Below are positions 47,082-55,750 of a stretch of 64,000 bases of DNA, one piece after another (within the stretch, counting starts at the first letter, position 1; every line of letters begins with the position of its first letter). Position numbers and translations under genes: made by a program. This DNA comes from Saprospiraceae bacterium. Lineage in GTDB: Bacteria; Bacteroidota; Bacteroidia; Chitinophagales; Saprospiraceae. The notes beneath the pieces are model-generated. The model made no database searches. It saw only the letters and a list, made by a program, of their open reading frames with translations, and was not told where the DNA came from. The stretch is from positions 62,001 to 126,000 of the forward strand of contig JADKBS010000021.1 of assembly GCA_016714985.1 (NCBI GenBank), read 5' to 3'.

Positions 47082-50000
47082 ATGAAAAGACTCATTATTC
47101 TCCTTCTCGTCATTTTGAAGCTGTCGGTGCCTTCAACGGCGGGCAACCCCCATTGCAATGCACTGGCAGGCACTACAGCAGCACTTGGCAACCTGCCCCC
47201 CGTAGCTGATGCTGGTGCCGACCAAGTCCTGAATTGTTTCATAACTGCTTTATTTCTCAATGGTACTGCCTCTTCACAGGGTGGGTTCAGCTATATTTGG
47301 ACGACCCAAGACGGCCATATCGTGGAAGGTGAAACTACCCCAACCCCACTCGTAAATGCCGCTGGCACTTACACGCTCACGGTGACCGACCTCGCTGATG
47401 GCAGCACGGCGTCGGATGAGGTGACGGTTACTCAACAACCACCAATTTCCGTTCAAACCATTGATTTGCAACATGTTAGCTGCCACAGGACGGCCACGGG
47501 TTCGGCCACTGTCCAAGGGGCAGGCGGTTCAGGGGTGTACAGCTATACCTGGTCGAATGGCAGCCTGACTGCCACTTCCGCTAACCTGGTGGCTGGCAGT
47601 TATTCCGTGACCGTATCGGACACCGATGGCTGCGCTGCTTCCAGCACCCTCGTTGTGAATGAGCCTGCCCCGCTCGCTGCGAACACATCGGCCACTGCCC
47701 AAAGCCTCTTTGGCGTGAACGACGGCACGGCCACTGCCAACCCAACTGGCGGTACTGCTCCCTACTCCTTTGCATGGAACAACCTGCAAACGACCCAGAC
47801 CATCTCCAGCCTTCCCCCAGGTGCTATTTCTGTGACGATTACGGATGGCAAAGGCTGTACCTTCTCAGAGACCACGAACGTTAACAAGTTCAACTGCGTG
47901 CTCACAGGCACTACCACCGTCACCCAAGTTTCCTGCTTTGGTGGAACCGATGGCAGCATTTCCGTCCAATTGAGCAACGCTGTCGAGCCTATCACCTACA
48001 ACTTGCCCAGCAGCAATTCTGCTGTGGCTGACAGCCTTCCAGTTGGCTTTTACACAGTTTTGGTGAGAGACAGCACGACCTGCTCGCTGCTTTTCATGGT
48101 AGAAATTAAGCAGCCGACCCAGGTCAGTGCCGCCGAGCTATTTCATATAGATGCCCTCTGCCCATCGGACGAAACCGGCAGCGTGACGGTAGCCCCAAAC
48201 GGCGGCGTACAGCCCTACCAATACCTTTGGTCGAACGGCAGCACAGAAGTCACTGCCAGCGGTCTTAGCGTCGGCGAACACAACGTCACCCTCACCGATG
48301 GCAACGGTTGTGAACAAACATTGACCACCACCATTATTGCCAGACGCTCAACCACCGACAATGGTGGTCGTGGATGCGCTTACAGTGGCTTTGGATGTAA
48401 ACGGCTCGGCCACCGTGACCCCCGACCAGTTCGATGAAGGCAGTTTCGATAATTGCGGCATTGCCAGTTGGTCGGTAACGCCAAATGCCTTCGACTGCTC
48501 CCAGGTAGGCGAACAGGTGGTGACCGTCACAGCCACGGATAGCAATGGCAATTCCAGTGCTGCGCAAGTCTCCGTTTTTATTGTGGACAATATTGCACCA
48601 GGCATTACCTGCCGAGAAAATGCAATATTGAGCCTTTGCGACCCCGTCTTGAATTTCCAACTGCCCGTTGCCACCGACAATTGCGCCATAAATAATTCAC
48701 AGTTGATTCAAACGGCGGGTTTGGCACCGGGGGCAAGTTTCCCCTTGGGCGTGACCACCCAAAGCTTTACCTACACCGATGCCGGGGGCACTGCGGCTTC
48801 CTGCAGCTTCACGGTGACAGTGGTGAATGCGCTCGAAGTAAACCTACAGTCTTCCGATGCAACCTGCAACGGCGGCTGCAATGGCACCGCCAGTTTAACC
48901 CCTGTTTTCGGAGTGGCGCCCTACAATGTCCTTTGGAGCAATGGCGCTACAAGCTTTAGCATTGGCAACCTTTGTGCTGGAGGCTATTCCTTCACCTTGA
49001 CGGATGCCAGTGGATGCGAAATCATAGTACCTGTCCAGATTGCAGAGCCAAGCCTCATCACGGTTGTGCTAGACAACATCGTCTCACCGTTCTGCGGAGC
49101 CGACTCAACGGGCTTTATGTCCGTGAACGTCAGTGGGGGCGTATCGCCTTACGGCTATGAGTGGGAAGGCATGCCCGGCACCACTTCCATTGACAGCCTA
49201 AGCGCCGGCTCCTATACCTTGGTAGTCACGGACGCCAATGATTGCTCAACGTCCTTCACGCAAGTAGTGGCAGCCACAGATAATGAAGCCCCGCAAATCC
49301 AATTGAACAACTTGACGGTCAGCCTTGACTCAAATGGCTTGGTCCTACTTTCCCCGCAGCAATTCGACGCTGGCAGCACCGACAATTGCAGCATTGATGG
49401 CTGGAGCCTTTTGCCTCCATTTTTGGATTGTGGCGACCTTGGCACCGTGACCGTGGCGGCCACGGCAAGCGACGGCGCTGGCAACATGACCACAGGTACG
49501 TTTACGGTGACGGTAGTTGACAATATTGCACCAACGCTGATTTCCCCCCAATATCTCCGTCGGCAATTGCAATGCAATGGTGAGCTTCAGCCCACCTTTT
49601 TTATCCGACAACTGCACCCTTAACGCCTCGGCACTTGTTCAAACAGGCGGTTTGCTTTCTGGAACGAATTTCCCTGTCGGCACTACCACGCAGTCGTTCC
49701 GTTACGCAGATGCCTCTGGCAATATGGCAACTTGCAGCTTCACCATCACCGTCGGCACCCAATTGGTAGCAATTGGCACACCACAGAACATTTCTTGCCC
49801 AGGCGCTTGCGATGGCAAGGTAACGCTCAATATTTCGGGCGGCCAGGCCCCTTACCAAGTACAGTGGAACAATGGCGAAACGGGCACGACGTTAACCAAT
49901 CTTTGTCCTGGAACAGTTTCCGCCACTGTCACTGATGCTTTTGGATGTGTGAGCACGTACTCGACGACCATCATACAGCCACCCGCATTGAGCATTTCTA

Positions 50001-50491
50001 TCACTGGTGGCACACCCGACATCAACGGCCAGGGCTTGGGCAGCATCCTCATTTCGGTTGTGGGCGGGGTAACGCCCTATTCGTTTGCCTGGACGAAGAA
50101 CGGCGAGACGTTCTCCAACACCCAGAACCTGAATGGCCTGAACGGCGGCACTTATGTCCTCGTGGTGACCGACGCCAATGGCTGCACCAAAACTAGCATT
50201 GACATCATCGTTGAAAACCTGACGGGCACCAACGAGCCAGCCTGGGCAGGGGACCTGCGCCTTTTCCCGAACCCTGCCGGCGATTGGACGAAACTGACGC
50301 TCGGCAACTCCTTGCCAGTGGACTGTGAACTGGGCATCGTTGACCCGTTGGGAAGGGCCGTGTTCAGTGACAGCCTTCGAAAAGGTGAGACGCAGCGCAC
50401 GATTGACCTACGGGCACTGTCACCGGGCACATATACCTTGCTGCTCCGCAATGGGCAGGAGGTGGTTGTCCGGAACCTAATAATTCAATAA
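47082..50491 (+). CDS. SprB/HYR-repeat secreted protein with T9SS sorting domain (two frameshifts)
   Basis: About 1135 residues after repair. It has a signal peptide (MKRLIILLLVILKLSVPSTA), an N-terminal PKD/Ig-like domain, SprB repeats (VSCHRTATGSATVQG..YTWSNG..SYSVTVSDTDGC), and HYR-like segments with paired Cys (DQFDEGSFDNCGIASWSV; FIVDNIAPGITC). More SprB repeats follow, then a T9SS type A domain (LRLFPNPAGDWTKLTLGNSL..LSPGTYTLLLRNGQEVV). One extra base near 48333-48339 and one extra C in the C6 run at 49544-49549 break the frame; removing them joins ILPDAQPPTMVVVDAL and LISPNISVGNCNAMVSF. The protein is probably exported by the type IX system and attached to the cell surface, with an adhesive or matrix role. 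A strong terminator follows. Confidence 0.88.
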
Positions 50492-50511
50492 TACTTTTTC
50501 TCCTGTTTTTC

Positions 50512-50554
50512 AAAAAAACCTGCCGATGCCGATGTGCGTCGGCAGGTTTTTTTT
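50512..50554 (+). terminator. Rho-independent terminator
   Basis: AAAAACCTGCCGA pairs with TCGGCAGGTTTTT around TGCCGATGTGCG, and eight Ts follow. It lies 20 bp after the SprB/HYR gene. Confidence 0.93.
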
Positions 50555-50566
50555 GTGCCATAATAA

Positions 50567-50717
50567 CAATGGTTCGTGAGGTTTCAGGTTTCACGAAGGT
50601 TTCTGGCTAAATTGGAATTGCATATCATTTTTGAATGGTTTTTTTTTTCAAATCAACCTATTCAAAATTGTTTTTAGCAGGTACTTCCCTGAAACTTGAA
50701 ACCTTCTCGAACCATTG
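50567..50717 (+). repeat. MITE-like element, copy 2 (151 bp)
   Basis: A perfect 10-bp terminal inverted repeat (CAATGGTTCG...CGAACCATTG). Subterminal GGTTTCAGGTTTCAC is opposed to CCTGAAACTTGAAACC. The interior resembles the 46069 element (GCATATCATTTTTGAA). AATAA flanks both ends and may be a target-site duplication. The ~107 bp after it up to the stress-protein gene hold no other visible feature. Confidence 0.8.
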
Positions 50718-50824
50718 AATAAATAACCTTGACCTTTGTCAACCCTAAATAATGAGCAATATCACCAAAAGACCTCAACGTACATGGTCATATTTGAGCA
50801 TCTGTTTGCTAAAAATAAATTGCC

Positions 50825-51677
50825 GTGAAAATCATCCATAACATCCTGATTCCCACCGATTTTTCGGATTGCGCTGCCAATGCCTACCAGTACGGCCTCC
50901 TATTTGCCGACAAATGGAAAGCAGGACTGAAACTGCTGCACGTGGTGGCGCCAGACTATGGTGTAACCGATCTTGCCCGTGCTGGTGGATATCGCCACCA
51001 AGGAAAAGATTGAAGTTGCGATTGAACTGCTGCAAACCTTCAAAAAAGATGGACTGGCGAAGGCCAAGGAAACAATGCCAGCCTTGCCCAACGTCACCGA
51101 CGAAGTAAAGGTGAGCAGCCTGCCATACGCCACTATCTGCTCGGTCGCAGCGGATGAGGAGTTCGACCTGGTACTGATGGGCACGAACAGCTACCACTCT
51201 GCTTGGGAGACCGCCTTTGGCACCAATGCTTCATCCGTGCTGAAACAAGCACATTGCCATGTGCTCATCGTGCCAGAAGATGCAAGTTACGGCGGCCTGC
51301 AAACGGTGGGCTTTGCCGCTGACCTTCATGAAACCGATCCTTACCATCTCTGGAAGTTCTGCAAACTGATGGAACCGTTCCACGCCATTGTCCACTGTGC
51401 CCATATCGAAAAACTGGGGGAAGGCGAAAAAACGGCCTTGAAATTCGAGGAACTGCAAGCTTTTTTTGAAAACAATGCCATAACCTTGCAACTCAAATTC
51501 CATGCGATTCAGGAGGACTCCGTTGAAACGGGCCTTTCCGCCTTTATCAGCAATTGGGACCTCAACTTGTTGGCCATGCCTTCGCCGCACCGGGACGTTT
51601 TCAGCCGGATGTTTCACAAGAGCATGACCCAGCAGATGGCCCTTCATGCTACCGTTCCGCTATTGGTGATGAAATGA
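50825..51677 (+). CDS. Universal stress protein, tandem USP domains (one frameshift)
   Basis: About 283 residues after repair, with two USP domains. The first is MKIIHNILIPTDFSDCAANA..LKLLHVVAPDYG..FDLVLMGTN..VLIVPED; the second begins LQTVGFAADLHETDPYHLW and ends LHATVPLLVMK. One extra base near 50972 breaks the frame in TDL-PVLVDIATKEKIE. USPs are cytosolic proteins induced under stress; many bind ATP through a G-x2-G-x9-G-S/T loop, but that loop is only partly present here (MGTNSYHSAWETAFGTNASS). The stop overlaps the start of the next gene (ATGA). Confidence 0.85.
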
Positions 51678-52121
51678 AGACATTGGTACTTGCTATCGGA
51701 AACAGTGGCCGTCAGGACGACGGCCTCGGCTGGGCCTTCGGGGAGGCTTTGGAAAGGACGGTCAGTTCAGAAGGAGAAGTCCATTACCGCTACCAATTAC
51801 AGGTAGAAGATGCCGACCTGGTTACCACTGCCGACCGTGTCGTTTTCGTGGACGCCTTTAAAGATCCTTTGCCCGATGGTTTTCAATGGAAGAAAATTGC
51901 CCCTAATGCCGATTTTGAGTTCACCACCCATGCGCTTTCCCCAGAGGCAGTCCTATTTTTTTTGCGAGCAATTGTATGGCAGGGTTCCCGACGCCTATTG
52001 CATGCTCATCAGCGGCGAGGCTTGGGAGTTGGAGATTGGGCTGACGGAGCGGGGGAAGAAGAATTTGGAGTTGGCATTGATGTTTTGGGTTCATCCTTCA
52101 CCCCTCATCCCTCGTTCCTAA
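51674..52121 (+). CDS. Hydrogenase-maturation-type protease (M52-like, one frameshift)
   Basis: About 148 residues after repair. The start MKTLVLAIGNSGRQDDGLGW is the classic HycI/HybD opening, and the conserved Asp in RVVFVDAF and His in TTHALSPEAVLFF correspond to the nickel-sensing residues. Removing one T from the T8 run at 51956-51963 joins VLFF to CEQLYGRVPDAYCMLISGEA, followed by WELEIGLTERGKKNLELAL, the normal family end. Such proteases trim the C-terminus of the NiFe-hydrogenase large subunit. No hydrogenase gene is in the window. It overlaps the stress-protein gene by four bases and ends one base from the convergent mqnC. Confidence 0.82.
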
Positions 52122-52122
52122 C

Positions 52123-53271
52123 TCAATCCACCATCATCGCCTGCTTGTCCAATTCCTGCTGCTTCATCACCTTCGGCAATTCCCGGTACTCGTACTGCTG
52201 GTTGCGAAGTTGTGGTATGTAGCCAGCATCCCGAATGGCCTGTTGGATGCCATCGGCTGTGAAGCGGAACTTGGCACCAGCCGCCGAGACTACATTTTCC
52301 TCAATCATGATGCTGCCGAAGTCGTTGGCACCGGCATGGAGGCATAGCTGCGCAACGGGCTTGCCGACGGTGAGCCAAGAGGCTTGGATGTTCACCACGT
52401 TGGGCAGCATGATACGGCTCATGGCTATCATGCGCACATACTCGTCGCCCGTAACGGTGTTGCGGGCACGTTTGAGCTTTTTCAAAATCGTGTCCTCGTC
52501 TTGGAACGGCCACGGTATGAAGGCGAGGAAGCCCTTGGCATCGGCTGGCTTTTCGGACTGGACTTCCCGCAGCTTCACGAAGTGCTGCATCCGCTCCAGG
52601 TTCGTTTCGATATGGCCGAACATCATGGTGCCAGAGGTGGTGAGGCGAAGCTGGTGGGCAGCCCGCATCACGTCGAGCCATTCCTGCGCCCCGCACTTGC
52701 CAGCGGAAATGAGGCGCCGCACCCGATCGTCCAGAATCTCGGCACCAGCACCAGGCAGGCTGTCTAGGCCAGATTCCTTCAGGGCCTTCAGTACTTCGTA
52801 ATGCGTTGATTTTGCAAGTTTTGTGATATGCGCAATCTCAGGTGGGCCAAGTGCGTGCAACTTGAGGTTGGGGTAAAGCTCCTTGAGTTGGCGGAATAAA
52901 TTAGTGTAAAAATCAAGGCCAAGGTCGGGATGGTGGCCGCCTTGCAGCAGCAGTTGCTCCCCACCGTATTCGAAGGTCTCCTCGATTTTTACCTTGTATT
53001 CCTCAATGGTCGTGATATAGCTCTCCTCGTGCCCCGGCCTGCGGAAGAAGTTGCAGAACTTGCAGTTGGCGATGCAGACATTGGTGGTGTTGGAGTTGCG
53101 GTCAATAATCCAAGTGACCACGTTGCCCGGCACATGGTGCTGGCGCAGGGCGTTGCCCACGTACATGAGTTCGGCAGTGGCCGCATTTTCAAACAAGAAA
53201 ACACCTTCCTCGGCGGTGAGGAATTCAAGTCGCAGGGCACGGTGAAGTAGGTCGTCGGTATGCATTTTCAT
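52123..53271 (-). CDS. mqnC: Cyclic dehypoxanthinyl futalosine synthase
   Basis: A 382-residue radical SAM enzyme of the futalosine route to menaquinone; it cyclises dehypoxanthine futalosine. The radical SAM motif is CIANCKFC (in TNVCIANCKFCNFFRR). Further MqnC signatures are LLQGGHHPDLGLDFY, GLDSLPGAGAEILDDRVRR, TTSGTMMFGHIETNLER, AFIPWPFQ, and GANDFGSIMIEENVVSAAG. ATG 53271 (MKMHTDDLLHRAL) is chosen; the longer frame would translate the upstream word repeat. It implies that menaquinone is made by this route here. Confidence 0.92.
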   Translation of the reverse strand: MKMHTDDLLHRALRLEFLTAEEGVFLFENAATAELMYVGNALRQHHVPGNVVTWIIDRNSNTTNVCIANCKFCNFFRRPGHEESYITTIEEYKVKIEETFEYGGEQLLLQGGHHPDLGLDFYTNLFRQLKELYPNLKLHALGPPEIAHITKLAKSTHYEVLKALKESGLDSLPGAGAEILDDRVRRLISAGKCGAQEWLDVMRAAHQLRLTTSGTMMFGHIETNLERMQHFVKLREVQSEKPADAKGFLAFIPWPFQDEDTILKKLKRARNTVTGDEYVRMIAMSRIMLPNVVNIQASWLTVGKPVAQLCLHAGANDFGSIMIEENVVSAAGAKFRFTADGIQQAIRDAGYIPQLRNQQYEYRELPKVMKQQELDKQAMMVD

Positions 53272-53318
53272 GGATGCTTGTTGCTGGATACTTGTTGCTG
53301 GATACTTGATACTGGATG
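53272..53318 (-). repeat. GTATCCAGCAACA word repeat in the mqnC leader
   Basis: On the minus strand, AGTATCCAGCAACA occurs twice, plus CCAGTATCA and GCATCC, ending at the mqnC ATG. Single-armed. It lies between the candidate -7 box and the start codon, so it would be in the mRNA. Confidence 0.7.
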
Positions 53319-53350
53319 TTTGAGGGCAATGCTTTTTGCAAAGAAAGAAC

Positions 53351-53358
53351 AAAGTTAG
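53351..53358 (-). promoter_or_regulatory. Candidate mqnC -7 box (TAACTTTG)
   Basis: An exact TAnnTTTG match on the minus strand, 80 bp before the mqnC ATG. The remaining divergent gap to 53660 is AT-rich and shows no other clear element; the promoter of the plus-strand lipoprotein gene must lie there. Confidence 0.45.
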
Positions 53359-53660
53359 GCAAGTAGGGTTGTGAAACAGGCAGCAATATACAAGGGCATT
53401 TATTGGAGATCACCATACGTACTTCATTTTTCAAAATCAATTTCTTGAAAATCAAGCATTTAGAACCGAAACATACCCCGAAAAACAAAGAAGAGCTACC
53501 ATGACGTTTCAAGGCAGCTCTCCGTAATTTACATAAATAATTAGGAACACAGACATTTATCAATGTGACTGCGAAAGCGATGTTAAGTCACCTGATGCTT
53601 AATTTAGGCAAAGAAATTGCTCCTTACTGCTGCCCTCCCCCATTTCTCAAATCCAGCTCG

Positions 53661-54410
53661 ATGAAATCCAACTGGCGACGCTTGCCTGCCATCCTGATTG
53701 CATTGGCCACCTTGGCCTGCACCGACAATGAAAAACAGTCCATGCCGACCACTTCCTCCGCACAGCCCCCAAAGGCAGTGGCCGTCTCCAACCCAACCCA
53801 GCCCAACGAGCCAATCACACCATCGCCGGAAGGCGCAAAGCCCCGCTCCGCCGAGGAAATGGTGGCGGCTGGCTACAAGCGCTACGGCATCGAGAAGGGT
53901 GCCTTTATTTTCCGCATCGAAGGGGGCATTGAGGGCACGGAGCACTATTTTTTTGACAACTGGGGCTGGCGGGAGGCCAAATACACCCGCACGACAACCG
54001 AAGCACAAAGCCTCTTTGAGGAGAGCAATGAGGTACAATACCTCGATGGCGAGCGGCGCTATGTCTATTTCCCGGAAACCAAAAAAGCACATTATTTTGA
54101 CAGCCGCCAGGTGGAGCAAATGGCCATCAAGTACCAGACCAAGGACATGGTAGTGGTGGGCAACGAAATGCTCAAGAACATGGGGATGCAGCCGGCAGGC
54201 AAGGCCAAGGTCGGCGAAATCGAGTGCGATGTCTGGGTAAAGGCCGAGCCAAAAATCCGCCTTTTTATGTGGCAGGGCCTTACGATGGCCGAGGAGTCCT
54301 ACGTGGACAATATCCCCATCGGCCGCCGCTGCATCTTGGTGGAATTGGAGAAGAACCCACCAATAGACAGGATGTTGCTGCCCAAAGACGCTGTCATCGA
54401 GAAGCTGTAA
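53661..54410 (+). CDS. Lipoprotein of unknown function
   Basis: A 249-residue protein. The start at 53661 (MKSNWRRLPAILIALATLAC) gives a type II signal peptide with lipobox LATLAC. A Ser/Pro/Thr-rich linker (~25-65) is followed by a beta-rich domain (GAFIFRIEGGIEGTEHYFFD; RRYVYFPETKKAHYFDSRQ) reminiscent of periplasmic DUF4412-like domains. It is probably anchored in a membrane facing the periplasm. No enzymatic motif was seen. It is followed by a terminator. Confidence 0.7.
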   Translation: MKSNWRRLPAILIALATLACTDNEKQSMPTTSSAQPPKAVAVSNPTQPNEPITPSPEGAKPRSAEEMVAAGYKRYGIEKGAFIFRIEGGIEGTEHYFFDNWGWREAKYTRTTTEAQSLFEESNEVQYLDGERRYVYFPETKKAHYFDSRQVEQMAIKYQTKDMVVVGNEMLKNMGMQPAGKAKVGEIECDVWVKAEPKIRLFMWQGLTMAEESYVDNIPIGRRCILVELEKNPPIDRMLLPKDAVIEKL

Positions 54411-54444
54411 CTTTTATGGAAAGCTGGGTTTTACAACCAAAAAA

Positions 54445-54481
54445 CAAGGGGCGGCAATGATGTGCCGCCCCTTGCTTTTTC
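54445..54481 (+). terminator. Rho-independent terminator
   Basis: A 12-bp perfect stem (CAAGGGGCGGCA / TGCCGCCCCTTG) with loop ATGATG, followed by CTTTTT. Confidence 0.93.
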
Positions 54482-54531
54482 AAGTAAGTGAGGGTCAACC
54501 GTTGATTTGCTATCCTCAACAGCCGTACCGC

Positions 54532-54615
54532 TCATGCCATTTCATGCCTACGGAAGCGGTTGATTACACCTTTCACGAACATGGCTGCCAGCACGAATTT
54601 AATCAGCTTTTTCAT
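54532..54615 (-). CDS. Possible 27-residue membrane peptide
   Basis: ATG at 54615 opens MKKLIKFVLAAMFVKGVINR followed by FRRHEMA: a single basic-flanked hydrophobic segment. A longer in-frame ATG at 54771 would run through the perfect hairpin at 54727 and is unlikely. It could be a small membrane protein or a chance frame; there is no homology evidence. Confidence 0.3.
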   Translation of the reverse strand: MKKLIKFVLAAMFVKGVINRFRRHEMA

Positions 54616-54726
54616 GGCTAAATGATTTTGGTGAAGGAAATAAGCCAAAGTTGCTGCTTGAGCATCCTTGGTGTTCTTGCAACTACTTAGCAGGGGGGGT
54701 TTCAATTTTTCCCAAAAAAAACCAAA

Positions 54727-54771
54727 GTGTGGGAGGAGAGAAAAAATGAAATTTTTTCTCTCCTCCCACAC
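54727..54771. repeat. Perfect 21-bp hairpin in a divergent intergenic region
   Basis: Arms 54727-54747 and 54751-54771 (GTGTGGGAGGAGAGAAAAAAT and its exact complement) with a 3-nt loop. It carries a T-run inside the stem on both strands, so it could act as a bidirectional terminator. The rest of 54616-54966 shows only AT-rich sequence and a copy of AACTACTTAGCAGGG at 54673. Confidence 0.9.
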
Positions 54772-54966
54772 CCTCCTAAACAGTTACATTTTCTTTATCA
54801 AAGCAAGGTAGGTAACATAATAATCCCGTCAAATGACGGAAATTAATCGAGGCGGTGATACTTTTCAAAAGCGGCCAAGGTGACCTCTATCTGTCTTTTG
54901 CTTGATTCTTGTCATTGAAAGCAGCAATTACAAATTTGAATATTGCCCAATTAAATATAGGCAAAT

Positions 54967-55629
54967 ATGAATTCAATTTCGTACAACTCAGTTCTGATTC
55001 ATGTGGGCAGTGCATACTTGGCGGCCAATCTGGTTGTACCTGACGCCCCCAAGGGACTGGTCATCTTCTCCCATGCTACAGGGAGTGGCCGATTGACACA
55101 AAAGAACCGCTACCTTGCTGAAATGCTGAACAAACAGGGCATGGCGACGCTGTTGGCCGACCTGCTCACCGAGGACGAAGACTCCCACCACAATCGGTAC
55201 GATATTACCTTGCTGACCAAGCGGCTCATCGCCATCACAAAATGGGCGGCAGCACAACCCTACTTGAAAGGGTTAAACCATTATTATTTTGGAGAAGGTA
55301 TTGGGGCCACCGCTGCACTGCAAGCCGCAGCAGAATTGAAGCAATATATCGGTGCCCTTGTGCTGAGAGGTGGCCGAACAGACTTAGCTATAGGAGCAAT
55401 CCCTCAAATAACATCCCCTACCCTGCTTATCGTCGGCACATGGGATTTGCCCGTCTTTGCCGCCAATCAATCCGCCTTCAAATCGCTTACCTGTCCAAAA
55501 AAAATAGAAATTGTAGAAGGTGCCTCACACCGCTTCGAGGAGCCGGGAAAACTGGATTTGGTTGCCAATTTAGCTGCTAAATGGTTTGTCAACAGCCAAT
55601 TCAGCGATGCTGTTTCATTGCGGGCCTAA
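54967..55629 (+). CDS. Alpha/beta hydrolase, dienelactone-hydrolase-like, lacking the catalytic Ser
   Basis: A 220-residue alpha/beta hydrolase of the type often found beside or fused to phosphoribosyltransferases. Visible features are the oxyanion region GLVIFSHATGSGR (usually HGSGSSR-like), the segment ATLLADLLTEDED, the acid in VGTWDLPVFAAN and the His in VEGASHRFEEPG. The nucleophile elbow, usually GASTGAAAAL, here reads YFGEGIGATAALQAA, so the serine is a glycine. The protein is therefore probably not a serine hydrolase, although the fold seems intact and the frame is open. It may be a binding protein, or the change may be a sequence error. Confidence 0.78.
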   Translation: MNSISYNSVLIHVGSAYLAANLVVPDAPKGLVIFSHATGSGRLTQKNRYLAEMLNKQGMATLLADLLTEDEDSHHNRYDITLLTKRLIAITKWAAAQPYLKGLNHYYFGEGIGATAALQAAAELKQYIGALVLRGGRTDLAIGAIPQITSPTLLIVGTWDLPVFAANQSAFKSLTCPKKIEIVEGASHRFEEPGKLDLVANLAAKWFVNSQFSDAVSLRA

Positions 55630-55690
55630 GATTGTACAAATTAAAGAAAAACCATCTTCGCAAAAATGCTCCTCTTAACTTGGGCCATCC

Positions 55691-55698
55691 TAAATTTG
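55691..55698 (+). promoter_or_regulatory. Candidate ligA -7 box (TAAATTTG)
   Basis: An exact TAnnTTTG match 53 bp upstream of the chosen ligA start. Confidence 0.45.
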
Positions 55699-55750
55699 CC
55701 CATCCGATTTGAACCTCGCCAAAAGGTCAAGTCCCTCAACCTTTGAAGAA

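Noticed and set aside
7638..53318. Word-built leaders as riboswitches or CRISPR repeats
   Set aside because: They have no conserved ligand-binding core and no spacer structure; words differ from gap to gap.
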